A DNA stretch of 64,000 nt from the NCBI RefSeq assembly GCF_004339565.1, contig NZ_SMFZ01000002.1, positions 2,728,001 through 2,792,000 of the forward strand, given 5' to 3'. Below, one piece after another: positions 32,471 through 40,387 of the stretch. The translations under genes were made by a program, and so were the position numbers. The notes beneath the pieces were generated by a model. It saw only the letters and a program-made list of their open reading frames with translations, was not told the origin of the DNA and searched no databases. How positions within the stretch are numbered: position 1 is the stretch's first letter; every line of letters begins with the position of its first letter. Source of the stretch: Pseudonocardia endophytica (GTDB lineage: Bacteria; Actinomycetota; Actinomycetes; Mycobacteriales; Pseudonocardiaceae).

Positions 32471-32953
32471 GTGACGAACGCCGCCGCGCACCACGCCCCA
32501 CCACCCGAGCTCCGCCCCGTCGTGACGTTGCTGCTGGTCAACCTCGCGTTGTCGGCACTGCTCGCGATTCTGCTGGTCGTGTTCCACACCAGCCTCGTCG
32601 ATTACCAGATCGGCCGGATGAATCTGCCTCCCGGCACCGACGTGGAGGGCGTGCGCACCGGCCTGACCGCGAGTCTGTGGTCGCGCGTCGCGACGGTCGC
32701 CGTGATCGCCGTCGTCTACACGTTCATCATCCGTTCCCTGCGCCGGGGACGGCGTCGTTCCTGGATCCGGATCATCATCCTGTCCGTGGTGAGCCTGCTG
32801 GCCATCCTGTACCTGATCCTGTCCGGCCAGTACCCGGTCTGGGTGCGCGTCGAGCAGATCGTGCAGGCGGTCGTGCTCGTCGGGCTGCTGTGGGCCGCGA
32901 CCCGGCCCGCCGTCCGGGCGCACTTCCCGAAGGCGGCCGCTACAACAGCGTGA
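32471..32953 (+). CDS. Four-helix membrane protein, function unknown
   Basis: A 160-residue protein with helices at VVTLLLVNLALSALLAILLVVFHTSLV, VATVAVIAVVYTFIIRSL, IRIIILSVVSLLAILYLILSG and VEQIVQAVVLVGLLWAATRP, separated by a basic cytoplasmic loop (RRGRRRSW). The GTG at 32471 is chosen because the residues before it are unlike protein-coding sequence and cover the presumed promoter; an ATG at 32408 would be the alternative. No family recognised. Overlaps the end of the convergent permease gene by 14 bp. Confidence 0.68.
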   Translation: MTNAAAHHAPPPELRPVVTLLLVNLALSALLAILLVVFHTSLVDYQIGRMNLPPGTDVEGVRTGLTASLWSRVATVAVIAVVYTFIIRSLRRGRRRSWIRIIILSVVSLLAILYLILSGQYPVWVRVEQIVQAVVLVGLLWAATRPAVRAHFPKAAATTA

Positions 32954-33998
32954 GCAGGGCCGCCCCGGCCAGCCCGCCGAGGACGACGATCCCGGTCGTC
33001 GCGGCCGTCGCCCGCCACCCGACGGCACGACCCACCATGACGATCCCCGGGATGCTGACGGCGGGCAGCGTCACCAGCAGCGCGCCGACCGGCCCGGCCG
33101 TGGCACCGGCGAGCGCGAGGCCCTGCAGGACCGGGATCTCCCCGGCTGTCGGCAGCACCAGGAGGGTGCCGACGACGGCGGCCACCACGACGGCGAGCAC
33201 GCCGGCGCTCGCCGCGCCCAGCGGGAACAGCCATCCGCGGAACGCGCCGATCAGCAGCACCACGACGAGGTACTCCGGGACCAGCACGATGCTCAGCCGG
33301 GACAGGGCGACGAGGAACCGGCGCACGGTCGACCGCCCGTCGTCAGGCTCGTCCGCAGGCGGCGTCACCTCCGTCACCCGCCGTCGCTCGGCGATCCACC
33401 CGACCAGCGCCGCTCCGCCCACGACGACGGCGATCCCGACGACGAGCCGGGTCGTCGTCCACTGCCACGGCGCGACCAGCGCGAGGAACACGAGCACGGC
33501 GGGGTTGAGCAGCGGGTTGCCCAGCCACCAGGCCACGGCCGCGGACACCGGCACACCCTGCCGCCGCAGGGTCACCACGACCGGGGCCGAGCAGCAGGTG
33601 CACATCATCGACGGGGTGGACAGCAGCCCGCCCGCCGCGGCGGACCGGACCCGTCCCGGCCGGTCCAGCACCCGCAGCAGCCAGGTGCGGGGGACCAGCG
33701 CCTGTACCGCCGCGCTGATCAGCAGCGCCGCGACGAGGGCCTGCCAGACGGACGCCAGGTAGGCCGTCGTGAACGATGTCGCCGCCCGCCAGCTCGGCGG
33801 ATCGCCGGGCAGGACTCCGCCCGCTCCGAGCACGTTCGACCCGGTCCACGTGTGGGATCCCGCCAGCGTCACGACGCGCTGGGCGTAGGGCCACCACTTC
33901 GCCCACAGCAGCAGGACGACGGCGAGCAGCACGGCCACGGCGACGCCGGCGACGACGTGCCTGCGAGCGGGCGATCCGGGTGCCTGTGCGGTGGTCAC
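32940..33998 (-). CDS. Permease of the ArsP/DUF318 family
   Basis: A 352-residue membrane protein with about eight to nine helices. The STPSMMCTCCSAPVVVTLRRQGVPVSAAVAWWLGNPLLNPAVLVF region is the hallmark of DUF318/ArsP-type permeases, with a CTCC cysteine motif inside the membrane like that used by ArsP for trivalent organoarsenicals. A long charged cytoplasmic loop (ERRRVTEVTPPADEPDDGRSTV, near residue 205-226) separates two halves. Start is GTG at 33998. No arsenic gene lies nearby, so the substrate is open. Confidence 0.8.
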   Translation of the reverse strand: MTTAQAPGSPARRHVVAGVAVAVLLAVVLLLWAKWWPYAQRVVTLAGSHTWTGSNVLGAGGVLPGDPPSWRAATSFTTAYLASVWQALVAALLISAAVQALVPRTWLLRVLDRPGRVRSAAAGGLLSTPSMMCTCCSAPVVVTLRRQGVPVSAAVAWWLGNPLLNPAVLVFLALVAPWQWTTTRLVVGIAVVVGGAALVGWIAERRRVTEVTPPADEPDDGRSTVRRFLVALSRLSIVLVPEYLVVVLLIGAFRGWLFPLGAASAGVLAVVVAAVVGTLLVLPTAGEIPVLQGLALAGATAGPVGALLVTLPAVSIPGIVMVGRAVGWRATAATTGIVVLGGLAGAALLTLL

Positions 33999-34207
33999 CG
34001 CTCCACGCTAGTGCCGTGTCGCGCAACGTTGGTGCCGGAATCGGCGGATCCAGGCGTTCGCGGGCACGGCGCCGCCCGCAGCTCATACCGGGCGTCTTCG
34101 CAAGGGCGGCAACGCCGCCTGCGGGCGCCTGGGCCTCCGAGACCGGTGCCGGACGTTTCGCGATGCGGCGCTAGGTCGCCCGTCGCCGTCGGGCATGATG
34201 GGCCGCG

Positions 34208-34744
34208 ATGCCCCGCGTCGTCATCCAGCCGTCGTTCGGCCTGCCCCGATTCCGACGGAACTGGGCCCGCACTCTCGATCGATCGGTCCCGTTCCGAGAC
34301 GAGCTCCACGGGCCGGCGCTCACCACCGCTCAGCGCGCGGATCTGGATCGATTGCATCCCGACGGGTGGTCGCATTTCTGGGGTGCCACGGCCGTGCACG
34401 ACCGCCGGATCTCCGCACTCAGCACCGGTGACGTCGTGTTGCTGACCGGGCGCAAGAACGTGCTCGCGATCGGCGAGATCGGCGTGGTGCTCCGCAACCC
34501 GGCGTTCGCCGCCGCACTGTGGCGACCGGAGCCCGGCACCTGCCCGTGGGACAACGTCTACAGCCTGCTGCACCTGGCGCACACGAAGATCCCCTACGAG
34601 GACGTATGGGCGCTCGACGGCTTCAGTGTGGGCGACAACTTCATGGGACTGCGTCTGCTCGACCCGGCGAAGGCGGCGTCCGTGCTGGCCGGGCTCCGGA
34701 TCACCACGACGACGCACGGTGACGGGTTCGCTGTCGGCGCATGA
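34208..34744 (+). CDS. EVE/PUA-like domain protein, stand-alone
   Basis: A 178-residue protein. The central and C-terminal parts (WSHFWGATAVHDRRISALSTGDVVLLTGRKNVLAIGEIGVVLRN, ALWRPEPGTCPWDNVYSLLHLAHTKIPYEDV) resemble the EVE/PUA-like modules that read modified bases in McrA-type nucleases and related proteins. No nuclease domain is attached, and no restriction-modification gene lies next to it. The first 45 residues (VIQPSFGLPRFRRNWARTLDRSVPFRDEL) are unassigned. Start ATG at 34208, no strong Shine-Dalgarno. Role unknown; nucleic-acid binding inferred from the fold resemblance only. Confidence 0.6.
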   Translation: MPRVVIQPSFGLPRFRRNWARTLDRSVPFRDELHGPALTTAQRADLDRLHPDGWSHFWGATAVHDRRISALSTGDVVLLTGRKNVLAIGEIGVVLRNPAFAAALWRPEPGTCPWDNVYSLLHLAHTKIPYEDVWALDGFSVGDNFMGLRLLDPAKAASVLAGLRITTTTHGDGFAVGA

Positions 34745-34779
34745 TGCGAATGCACACTGCAGATGAATGCGCATTCGCA
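34745..34779. promoter_or_regulatory. Inverted repeat TGCGAATGC...GCATTCGCA with nested palindrome
   Basis: TGCGAATGC (34745-34753) is the exact reverse complement of GCATTCGCA (34771-34779), and GAATGCGCATTC (34765-34776) is itself a perfect 12-bp palindrome. It begins right after the EVE-like gene stop and lies 165 bp before the next start, so it could terminate the first gene or regulate the second. Confidence 0.5.
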
Positions 34780-34943
34780 CCGGCGCGCATCGGAATCGCC
34801 CGTTCGCCCCTGCGCCCTGCTCCGTCTGACCCGAAAATCTTCACCATTTCTCCTGCAGTTTCGACGATCTCGGGAATCGCGTTTCTCCGGCCGCGATCGA
34901 CGGGTAGCCCACGGTTGCTAACGGCGTCGACGAGGGGAATGCC

Positions 34944-35171
34944 ATGACCGATCTTCCGTCCGGATCGCTGCCGAGAGGGTCGGTCCCCGGCCCGCCGCCC
35001 GTGCTGTGGGCGCCGAGCCTCGGTTCCTCCACAGGCACGTTCCAACCCCCGCTCGCGATCTGGCACCCGCACTGGAAGGTCTGGGTCGTGCTCGAGCTCG
35101 GCGACCCGATCGGCGACATCCCGCCGGAGGACGCGGTCCTGATGTCCCCCGCGGTGGGGGCCCACGAGTAG
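34944..35171 (+). CDS. Small hypothetical protein
   Basis: A 75-residue Pro-rich, Trp-containing protein (PPVLWAPSLGSS, AIWHPHWKVWVVLELGDPIGDIPPEDAVLM) with no signal or membrane segment and no family I recognise. It is supported by a good Shine-Dalgarno (GAGGGGAA) before the ATG at 34944 and by a normal codon pattern for this DNA. Confidence 0.5.
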   Translation: MTDLPSGSLPRGSVPGPPPVLWAPSLGSSTGTFQPPLAIWHPHWKVWVVLELGDPIGDIPPEDAVLMSPAVGAHE

Positions 35172-35208
35172 GCCCGGCCGGGATCCGGGGTCGTCCCGGT
35201 GTCGCCGG

Positions 35209-35964
35209 TCAGGTGCGGGTCGCCTGCCCGTCGCGCAGCGACCGGTACTCGATCACCAGCTCCTCCACCGTGGACAGTCGCGGGCCCGCCGGGACCGGGT
35301 CGTAGGGCAGGACGTTCACGGCGCGCACCTGCCAGACCGTGCCCTCCGGGCGGACGTCGAGATCGAGCACGTTGACGCAGGTCGTGGTCTGTTCGATGTG
35401 GCCGAGATAGGTTCCCCTGCCGATCAGGGCCCGGGAGAGGATCGCCCGGTTCACGCCGCCGTGGAGCACCATCAACATCGTCGACCAGTCGTCGGCGAGC
35501 AGGCGGTCGATCACGGCGTTCACCCGGTCCAGCATCGCGCCGACCGTCTCGCCGCCCAGATAGGAGGCATCGCGCGAGGGCTGCTCCGGACCCCGGAACG
35601 CCATCGTGAAGGCCTCGTACAGGTCGTCGTCGGGAACGTCGTCCGGTCGTCCGGGGTGGAACTCGCGCAGATCGGGCTCCGGTTCCGGCTCCGGACGGCC
35701 GGTGCCGCTCTCGGTCAGCACGATCCGTGCCGTCTCGTCGGCCCGGTGCATGCCGCTGGTGATCACGCGGTCGAACGTCACGCCATCCAGCGCCCGTCCG
35801 GCGACGGCCGCCTGCCTCCGGCCCTCCTCGGTGAGCCCGACGGCATCGGGGTCGGCGACACCGGAGTCGGGGAAGTAGGCGACGGCGCCGTGGCGCATGA
35901 GGTAGATCCGGCGCCGCGCGGCGACATCCGGGGCGCCGCGGCCGGTGCCTGCGAGGGTGACCAC
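35209..35964 (-). CDS. Histidine phosphatase superfamily protein
   Basis: A 251-residue phosphoglycerate-mutase-like phosphatase. The catalytic RHG motif is in IYLMRHGAVAYF, the second Arg in TSGMHRADETA, the Glu in the FRGPEQPSRDASYLGGETVGAML region and the second His in MVLHGGVNRAIL. The acidic insert EPEPEPDLREFHPGRPDDVPDDD lies before the helical cap. It acts on a small phosphorylated substrate; which one is unknown. Start is GTG at 35964 without an obvious ribosome-binding site. Confidence 0.88.
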   Translation of the reverse strand: MVTLAGTGRGAPDVAARRRIYLMRHGAVAYFPDSGVADPDAVGLTEEGRRQAAVAGRALDGVTFDRVITSGMHRADETARIVLTESGTGRPEPEPEPDLREFHPGRPDDVPDDDLYEAFTMAFRGPEQPSRDASYLGGETVGAMLDRVNAVIDRLLADDWSTMLMVLHGGVNRAILSRALIGRGTYLGHIEQTTTCVNVLDLDVRPEGTVWQVRAVNVLPYDPVPAGPRLSTVEELVIEYRSLRDGQATRT

Positions 35965-36050
35965 GTCAGCAGACCGTAGCGGCGGTCGGGCCGGACACGC
36001 CTGTGGTGGTTGACACACCACAACTGGACACGACGGCCGAGCTGCTGCGC

Positions 36051-37154
36051 TCAGCGGGGTGACGCCTCGACGCGCACCCGGGTGCCCGCCCCTGCTGACA
36101 GGAACGCCGCCACCTGGCGTCCCTCCTCGGCGACGGCGGAGCGGTCGGTCCTGGTGAAGCGCCGCAACGGGGTCACCGTCACGGACCCGTCCGGAGTGGA
36201 CGTCCACGTCGCGGCCACCCGGCCGTCGACGAGCACGGCTCGCTGCCCGTTGACCGACAGTCCCTTGTGGGCGTCGTCGACGATCCGGGTGCGGTCGTCG
36301 TAGCTCAGGATCGCGTTGTCGAACGCCGGGAGGAACCGCACCGGTGCGGGCGTGTCCGGATCCGGGCGCGGGGCGTCCGGGAGGTCGAGCAGCTCGCGGC
36401 CGCGCTCGTCGCGGAACGAGACGAGCTCGTCGCGCACGGCAGCCACGGCGGCGGGCAGCCCGGCTAGGCCGCACCAGGCCCGCAGGTCGGCCGACGCGGC
36501 GGGCCCGTACGCGGCGAGGTAGCGCAGCGCCATCGCCCGACCGGCGGTGTCGGCGGCGTCGAGCGGGTCCGGCTCGCGCCCGAGCCAGTCCGCCACGAGC
36601 TGGTTGCGTGCGCCGGCGACCTGGCCCCACACGCCGCGCGGCGGGAGCTGCACCATGGGTACGAGCACGACCGCGGCCTCGCCGAGCACCCGCGCACCCG
36701 GCTCCGGCCACCTGGCCGAGAGTGCCCGTCCCAGCTCCGGCATCGTGCGCGGCTCGCCGTCGGCCATCAGCGCGCGCGTCGCGGAGGCCACGTCGCCGAG
36801 GTCCACACCGGACAGCTCGCCGCGGTAGACGCCGAGCAGGCGCTGGACGAGCATCGCGTCATGCCGTGTGCGCCAGGCCAACGCGTCGTCCGAGGTGACG
36901 AGATGGACGGTGCGCCGCATCAGGTGCGTGCGCACCACCCGCCTGTCGGTGAGCAGCTCGGACAGCTCCGCCGGGTCGAACCCGCGCAACCGTGACCACA
37001 GCCCGACGAACGGCTCCTGCGGTTCCTGCGCCTGCAGCCCACCGAGATGGGCGACGGCGTCGAGCGCCGGCAGGTCGGCACGCTCCAGCAGGAACTGCCG
37101 GGCCAGCGCGGCGCGGTTGAGCGCCCGCGCGTCGAGTGTGGTCACGGTCGTCAT
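36051..37154 (-). CDS. Winged-helix DNA-binding protein of the AlkZ/YcaQ-like family
   Basis: A 367-residue protein of the DNA-glycosylase-related winged-helix family (three tandem winged helices). Signatures are LNRAALARQFLLERADLPALDAVAHLGGLQAQEPQEPFVGLWSRL, VVRTHLMRRTVHLVTSDDALAWR, and the C-terminal RFLPAFDNAILSYDDRTRIV. AlkZ-type enzymes unhook interstrand crosslinks, but the catalytic QxQ/QxD motif appears here as LQAQEPQEP, so activity should be tested. Start ATG at 37154; the DinB-like gene follows upstream on the same strand 8 bp away, so the two may be co-transcribed. Confidence 0.82.
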   Translation of the reverse strand: MTTVTTLDARALNRAALARQFLLERADLPALDAVAHLGGLQAQEPQEPFVGLWSRLRGFDPAELSELLTDRRVVRTHLMRRTVHLVTSDDALAWRTRHDAMLVQRLLGVYRGELSGVDLGDVASATRALMADGEPRTMPELGRALSARWPEPGARVLGEAAVVLVPMVQLPPRGVWGQVAGARNQLVADWLGREPDPLDAADTAGRAMALRYLAAYGPAASADLRAWCGLAGLPAAVAAVRDELVSFRDERGRELLDLPDAPRPDPDTPAPVRFLPAFDNAILSYDDRTRIVDDAHKGLSVNGQRAVLVDGRVAATWTSTPDGSVTVTPLRRFTRTDRSAVAEEGRQVAAFLSAGAGTRVRVEASPR

Positions 37155-37162
37155 CGCGTCGC

Positions 37163-37726
37163 TCAGCCCGCGGTCTTCCCGTCGATGCTCTCCCGGACGA
37201 TCTCGGCGTGTCCCGCGTGCTGGGAGATCTCCTGCACGAGCCGGATCAGCACCCGGCGGATGCTGCGCGTCTCACCCGGCTGGTGCCACGGCACCGCGGG
37301 CAGCGGCTGGGCAGCCGACAGGTCCGGTGCGGCCGCCACGACCTGGGCGGTCCGCTCGGCCACCGCCCGGTAGCGCTCGCGGATCGCGTCACCGTCGTCG
37401 TCCGGCTGCATCCGGAACTCGGCACCGTGGTCGGTCATCCACCGTGGCGGCGTCGCGTTCCCGGTGAACAGGTCCTGCCAGGACACGCCGTCCGGCAGAT
37501 CGAAGCCCATCGCCGCCGCGCCCCCCTCGATGAAGTCCATCCACTTGTCCTCCATCGACGCCGTGTGCTTGAGCAGCCCACCCAGGCACAGCGCGCTGGC
37601 CGTCGGGGTCTGGCCGAGCTGCTCGTCGGACAGCCCTTCGGCCGCGCCGATCAGAGCGGCCCGCGCCTCGGCGAGCTGGTCGAGCAGGTCGGCGCGCTCG
37701 GCGTCGAGGGTCGCGGTGGTGGTCAT
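37163..37726 (-). CDS. DinB-family (DUF664-like) metal-dependent protein
   Basis: A 187-residue four-helix bundle protein of the DinB/YfiT-like superfamily: ERADLLDQLAEARAALIGAAEGLSDEQLGQTPTASALCLGGLLKHTASMEDKWMDFI, with a His in LLKHTASME and a second His set in VQEISQHAGHAEIVRESIDG, the three-His metal site of the family. Many members use mycothiol or bacillithiol as a cofactor. ATG at 37726 follows GGAGG. It is divergent from a WYL regulator, a pairing often seen, and is its likely target. Confidence 0.9.
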   Translation of the reverse strand: MTTTATLDAERADLLDQLAEARAALIGAAEGLSDEQLGQTPTASALCLGGLLKHTASMEDKWMDFIEGGAAAMGFDLPDGVSWQDLFTGNATPPRWMTDHGAEFRMQPDDDGDAIRERYRAVAERTAQVVAAAPDLSAAQPLPAVPWHQPGETRSIRRVLIRLVQEISQHAGHAEIVRESIDGKTAG

Positions 37727-37777
37727 CGGGTCCTCCGTCGTTCGTCGTGCTGGCAGACGAACTCTCCCCAGAGTAGC

Positions 37778-37792
37778 GGCCAGTTTCTGGCC
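37778..37792. promoter_or_regulatory. Inverted repeat GGCCAG-TTT-CTGGCC in the dinB/WYL divergent region
   Basis: A perfect 6-bp inverted repeat with a 3-bp centre in the 91-bp region between the two divergent starts. Its placement makes it a candidate site for the WYL regulator. Confidence 0.4.
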
Positions 37793-37817
37793 TCTTCTTC
37801 GGTGCATCATGAGATTC

Positions 37818-38783
37818 ATGCGGGAAACCTCGGCGCGGCTGCTGACTCTGCTCTCGTTGCTGCAGGCCCGGCGGGACTGGCCGGGGCAGCTGCTGTCCGA
37901 ACGGCTGGCCGTCAGTCCCCGCACGGTGCGCCGGGACGTCGACCGTCTGCGTGAGCTGGGGTATCCGGTCCAGGCGGTGAAGGGTCCGGACGGCGGGTAC
38001 CGCCTCGACGCCGGGACCGCGATGCCCCCTCTTCTGTTCGACGACGAGCAGGCCGTCGCCCTCGCCGTCGCGCTCCAGATGGTGGTCACCAGCGGGGCGG
38101 GCCTGGAGGAGGCCGCCGCCCGGGCACTGACGACGGTCCGGCAGGTGATGCCGGCCCGGTTACGCCACCGCATCGACACCCTGCAGTTCACGAGCGTCTC
38201 CCGCGGTCCCGCGACCGAGCAGGTGGAGAGCGCGGTCCTGGTCGCGGTGAGCGGTGCGGTGCACGCCCGCGAGGTGCTGCGCTTCGACTACGTGGCCCCT
38301 GGCGCCTCGCCGAACGGTTCGCCGCGCCGGGCCGAACCGCACCACCTCGTGACGTGGGGTGGGCGCTGGTACGTCGTCGCCTGGGACCTCGACCGCGCGG
38401 ACTGGCGCACGTTCCGCGTCGACCGCCTCACGCCGAAGATCCCGAACGGGCCGCGCTTCGCCCCGCGGGAGGTGCCCGGCGGCGACGTCGGCGCGTTCGT
38501 CGAGGCGCGGTTCCAGGGGGTGCGCGGCCCGGACGGGTGGCCGTGCCGCGGTGAGGTGATCCTGGACCTGCCGGCGTCGGTCGTGTCGACCTACAGCCGC
38601 GACGGAATGGTCGAGGAGCTCGGCCCGGACCGCTGCCGGCTCGTCGTCGGCTCGTGGTCGTGGGCGGGGTTGGCCGCTGCTCTCGGCCGCTTCGACGCGG
38701 ACATCGAGGTCGTCGGGCCGCCCGAGCTCCGGGATGCCTTCGCCCGGTTGTCCCGCCGCTACGGCGTTGCGGCCGGATGGTGA
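37818..38783 (+). CDS. YafY-type HTH/WYL-domain transcriptional regulator
   Basis: A 321-residue regulator: N-terminal HTH_11 winged helix (TSARLLTLLSLLQARRDWPGQLLSERLAVSPRTVRRDVDRLRELGYPVQAVKGPDGGYRL) and a WYL domain (HHLVTWGGRWYVVAWDLDRADWRTFRVDRLTPKI) followed by the WCX C-terminal extension. WYL domains bind small or oligonucleotide ligands. The ATG at 37818 gives the usual family N-terminus; an ATG 9 bp upstream is also in frame. No clear Shine-Dalgarno precedes either. Divergent from the DinB-like gene. Confidence 0.9.
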   Translation: MRETSARLLTLLSLLQARRDWPGQLLSERLAVSPRTVRRDVDRLRELGYPVQAVKGPDGGYRLDAGTAMPPLLFDDEQAVALAVALQMVVTSGAGLEEAAARALTTVRQVMPARLRHRIDTLQFTSVSRGPATEQVESAVLVAVSGAVHAREVLRFDYVAPGASPNGSPRRAEPHHLVTWGGRWYVVAWDLDRADWRTFRVDRLTPKIPNGPRFAPREVPGGDVGAFVEARFQGVRGPDGWPCRGEVILDLPASVVSTYSRDGMVEELGPDRCRLVVGSWSWAGLAAALGRFDADIEVVGPPELRDAFARLSRRYGVAAGW

Positions 38784-39358
38784 CCGGCCGTACGCGGCGC
38801 GGATCGGCGGCTCGTTCGTAGCGGTCACGAAATCCGTCGCGATCTCGTTTTCCCGACGTCCGTGCACGGAGCACCTCCGTCTCCATTGCGCGATGCCACG
38901 ATCAACAGCTCTCGTTAAAAGTGGGTAATTCACCCGAGCCTATTCTTCTCCGCGTGCAGCGGGTCGCAGCGCGATTCGCGGACGTGGTGAACCGGCAGGC
39001 AATCCGAGCGGACTGCCTGCGGCTCGCTCGGGCGATCTGGTCAGTCGTCATCGTGGTCGAACGTGAGGACCTCTGAGCTGCTCTTCTAAGGCGTACCTTC
39101 ATGAATTGCGCGTCCGTTCCGGTAGCGACCGACCGCAGGCGCGTCGGCCGGTCGCACGCTTGTCCGGGCAGGTGGCGAGGGTGGGCTCCGTGATCAATTC
39201 ACAGGTTCGGCCGCTCGGGTGACACGGCTGTTCTGTCCGGTCACCGCCTCGGAGGATTGGCGTCCGTCGCGGTGGCGACTCGCTCGGGACGGGCATTTCC
39301 GTGATGCCCCGAATGGAGAAATCGGACGAATTCGAGCAGAAGGCGAGGAGTGGTCGAA
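38784..39358. other. 575-bp intergenic region with little coding potential
   Basis: This is the longest gene-poor stretch and is less GC-rich than its surroundings. It holds one candidate leaderless short reading frame (38954-39076), a 7-bp inverted repeat GCAGGCA/TGCCTGC inside that frame, and the leader of the gene at 39359 with its Shine-Dalgarno GGCGAGGAG. No tRNA or recognised riboswitch was seen. Confidence 0.5.
38954..39076 (+). CDS. Candidate leaderless 40-residue small protein
   Basis: A GTG-started frame of 40 codons whose translation (MQRVAARFADVVNRQAIRAD, ending VVIVVEREDL) looks helical and amphipathic. A TATTCT -10-like box at 38941-38946 ends 7 bp before the GTG, the spacing of leaderless actinobacterial mRNAs. 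The -35 region is poor. Weak but specific support; no homologue recalled. Confidence 0.3.
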   Translation: MQRVAARFADVVNRQAIRADCLRLARAIWSVVIVVEREDL

Positions 39359-40321
39359 ATGACGATGTGGGATGGGAGACTGCCGCGTCTGCAGGAGATG
39401 GAGCGCACGGTCGAGCCGGCCCAATGGGGTGACGACGACCTCGGGCCGCTCAAGGATCTGCCCGGCACCTGGGAGGGGCACGGAACCGGGTGGAACATGA
39501 TCGCGCTCCCGTTCGCCGGTGGGCCGGGCTTCCGTCTCCTGCTCAATCAGTACGACGAGACGCTGAAGTTCGACCTCGTCGACAAGGCCGTGCCGAATCG
39601 TGGTGTCGACGCGGGGCAGCAGACCGACCAACGGATCGTCACGCTCGACTACGAGCAGGTGATCCATCAGGTCGCTGTCGTGGACGAGCCCGCCAGCCAG
39701 TTCCAGGGAGCGGTCGGGGCTGCCATCCACCACGAGCCGGGCCTCTTCCTGAACATGGCCAACCTGACCGAGGACGGCCTCGACGTGGCCCGGCTCGCGA
39801 CGATCCCGCACGGTGACTCGGTTCTCGCGCTGGGGACGAGCAACCCGGCCGACACCGTCGACATCCCGGCGGTGAACGGGCTTCCGCTCGGCGTCGAGCA
39901 CGACCTGTCGAGCCGCTACCTCGCGCCCTACAAGAAGTTCGACGACAGCCCGTTCTTCGGCACCGTGCCGGCCGACGCACCCGGTTTCCCCGGCTTCAAC
40001 CCCGTCGAGCCGCACAAGCTGCTCGAGCTCGCGAACCAGGGAGTCACGTTCACTCGGGTCACGGTCCTGGAGCTGGACACGACGTTCGACACCGGCGGCA
40101 TCCACAACATCCCGTTCGTGGTGAAACAGGCCAACGCCGCATCGATGAAGTCGACGTTCTGGATCTCCGAGCTGGCGCCGGAGCAGCCGGGTGGATCGCC
40201 GGTCCTTCGACTGCAGTACCTGCAGATCGTCATGCTGGACTTCCTCCCCCGCTTCGACGGCCTTCCCGGCCGGATCGGGTGGCCGCACGTCAGCATCAAC
40301 ACGCTCACCAAGGCGGCGTAG
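39359..40321 (+). CDS. Heme-binding-protein-like beta-barrel protein, function uncertain
   Basis: A 320-residue soluble protein without signal peptide. It starts with the LGPLKDLPGTWEGHGTGWNMIALPF pattern found in a group annotated as heme-binding protein, and continues with VPNRGVD, IHHEPGLFLNM and LATIPHGDSVLALG, which belong to the same group. The second half (GIHNIPFVVKQANAASMKSTFWISEL) is a lipocalin-like closing barrel in such proteins. No heme ligand can be named from the sequence. The ATG at 39359 has GAGGAG 8 bases upstream. Confidence 0.55.
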   Translation: MTMWDGRLPRLQEMERTVEPAQWGDDDLGPLKDLPGTWEGHGTGWNMIALPFAGGPGFRLLLNQYDETLKFDLVDKAVPNRGVDAGQQTDQRIVTLDYEQVIHQVAVVDEPASQFQGAVGAAIHHEPGLFLNMANLTEDGLDVARLATIPHGDSVLALGTSNPADTVDIPAVNGLPLGVEHDLSSRYLAPYKKFDDSPFFGTVPADAPGFPGFNPVEPHKLLELANQGVTFTRVTVLELDTTFDTGGIHNIPFVVKQANAASMKSTFWISELAPEQPGGSPVLRLQYLQIVMLDFLPRFDGLPGRIGWPHVSINTLTKAA

Positions 40322-40333
40322 GACGTTCCGCCC

Positions 40334-40354
40334 GCCGCCGTTCCCGCCGGCGGC
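40334..40354. terminator. GC-rich hairpin between convergent genes
   Basis: GCCGCCG and CGGCGGC are exact reverse complements around a 7-nt loop, placed 12 bp after the stop of the + gene and 34 bp before the stop of the convergent ABC ATPase gene. No T-tract, so only a candidate bidirectional terminator. Confidence 0.3.
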
Positions 40355-40387
40355 CCGCTCGTGCGTCTCGTCCGTCCGGCTCGGTGC

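Noticed and set aside
34105..34119. GGCGGC-AAC-GCCGCC hairpin as a terminator
   Set aside because: It lies between two divergent starts, so no transcript should end there, and no T-tract follows.
38440..38460. CCCGAACGGG in the WYL gene as a third copy of the 57-bp element
   Set aside because: Only the short word matches; the surrounding codons fit the WYL protein and the palindromic arms are absent. Similar chance words occur at 47733 and 63111.
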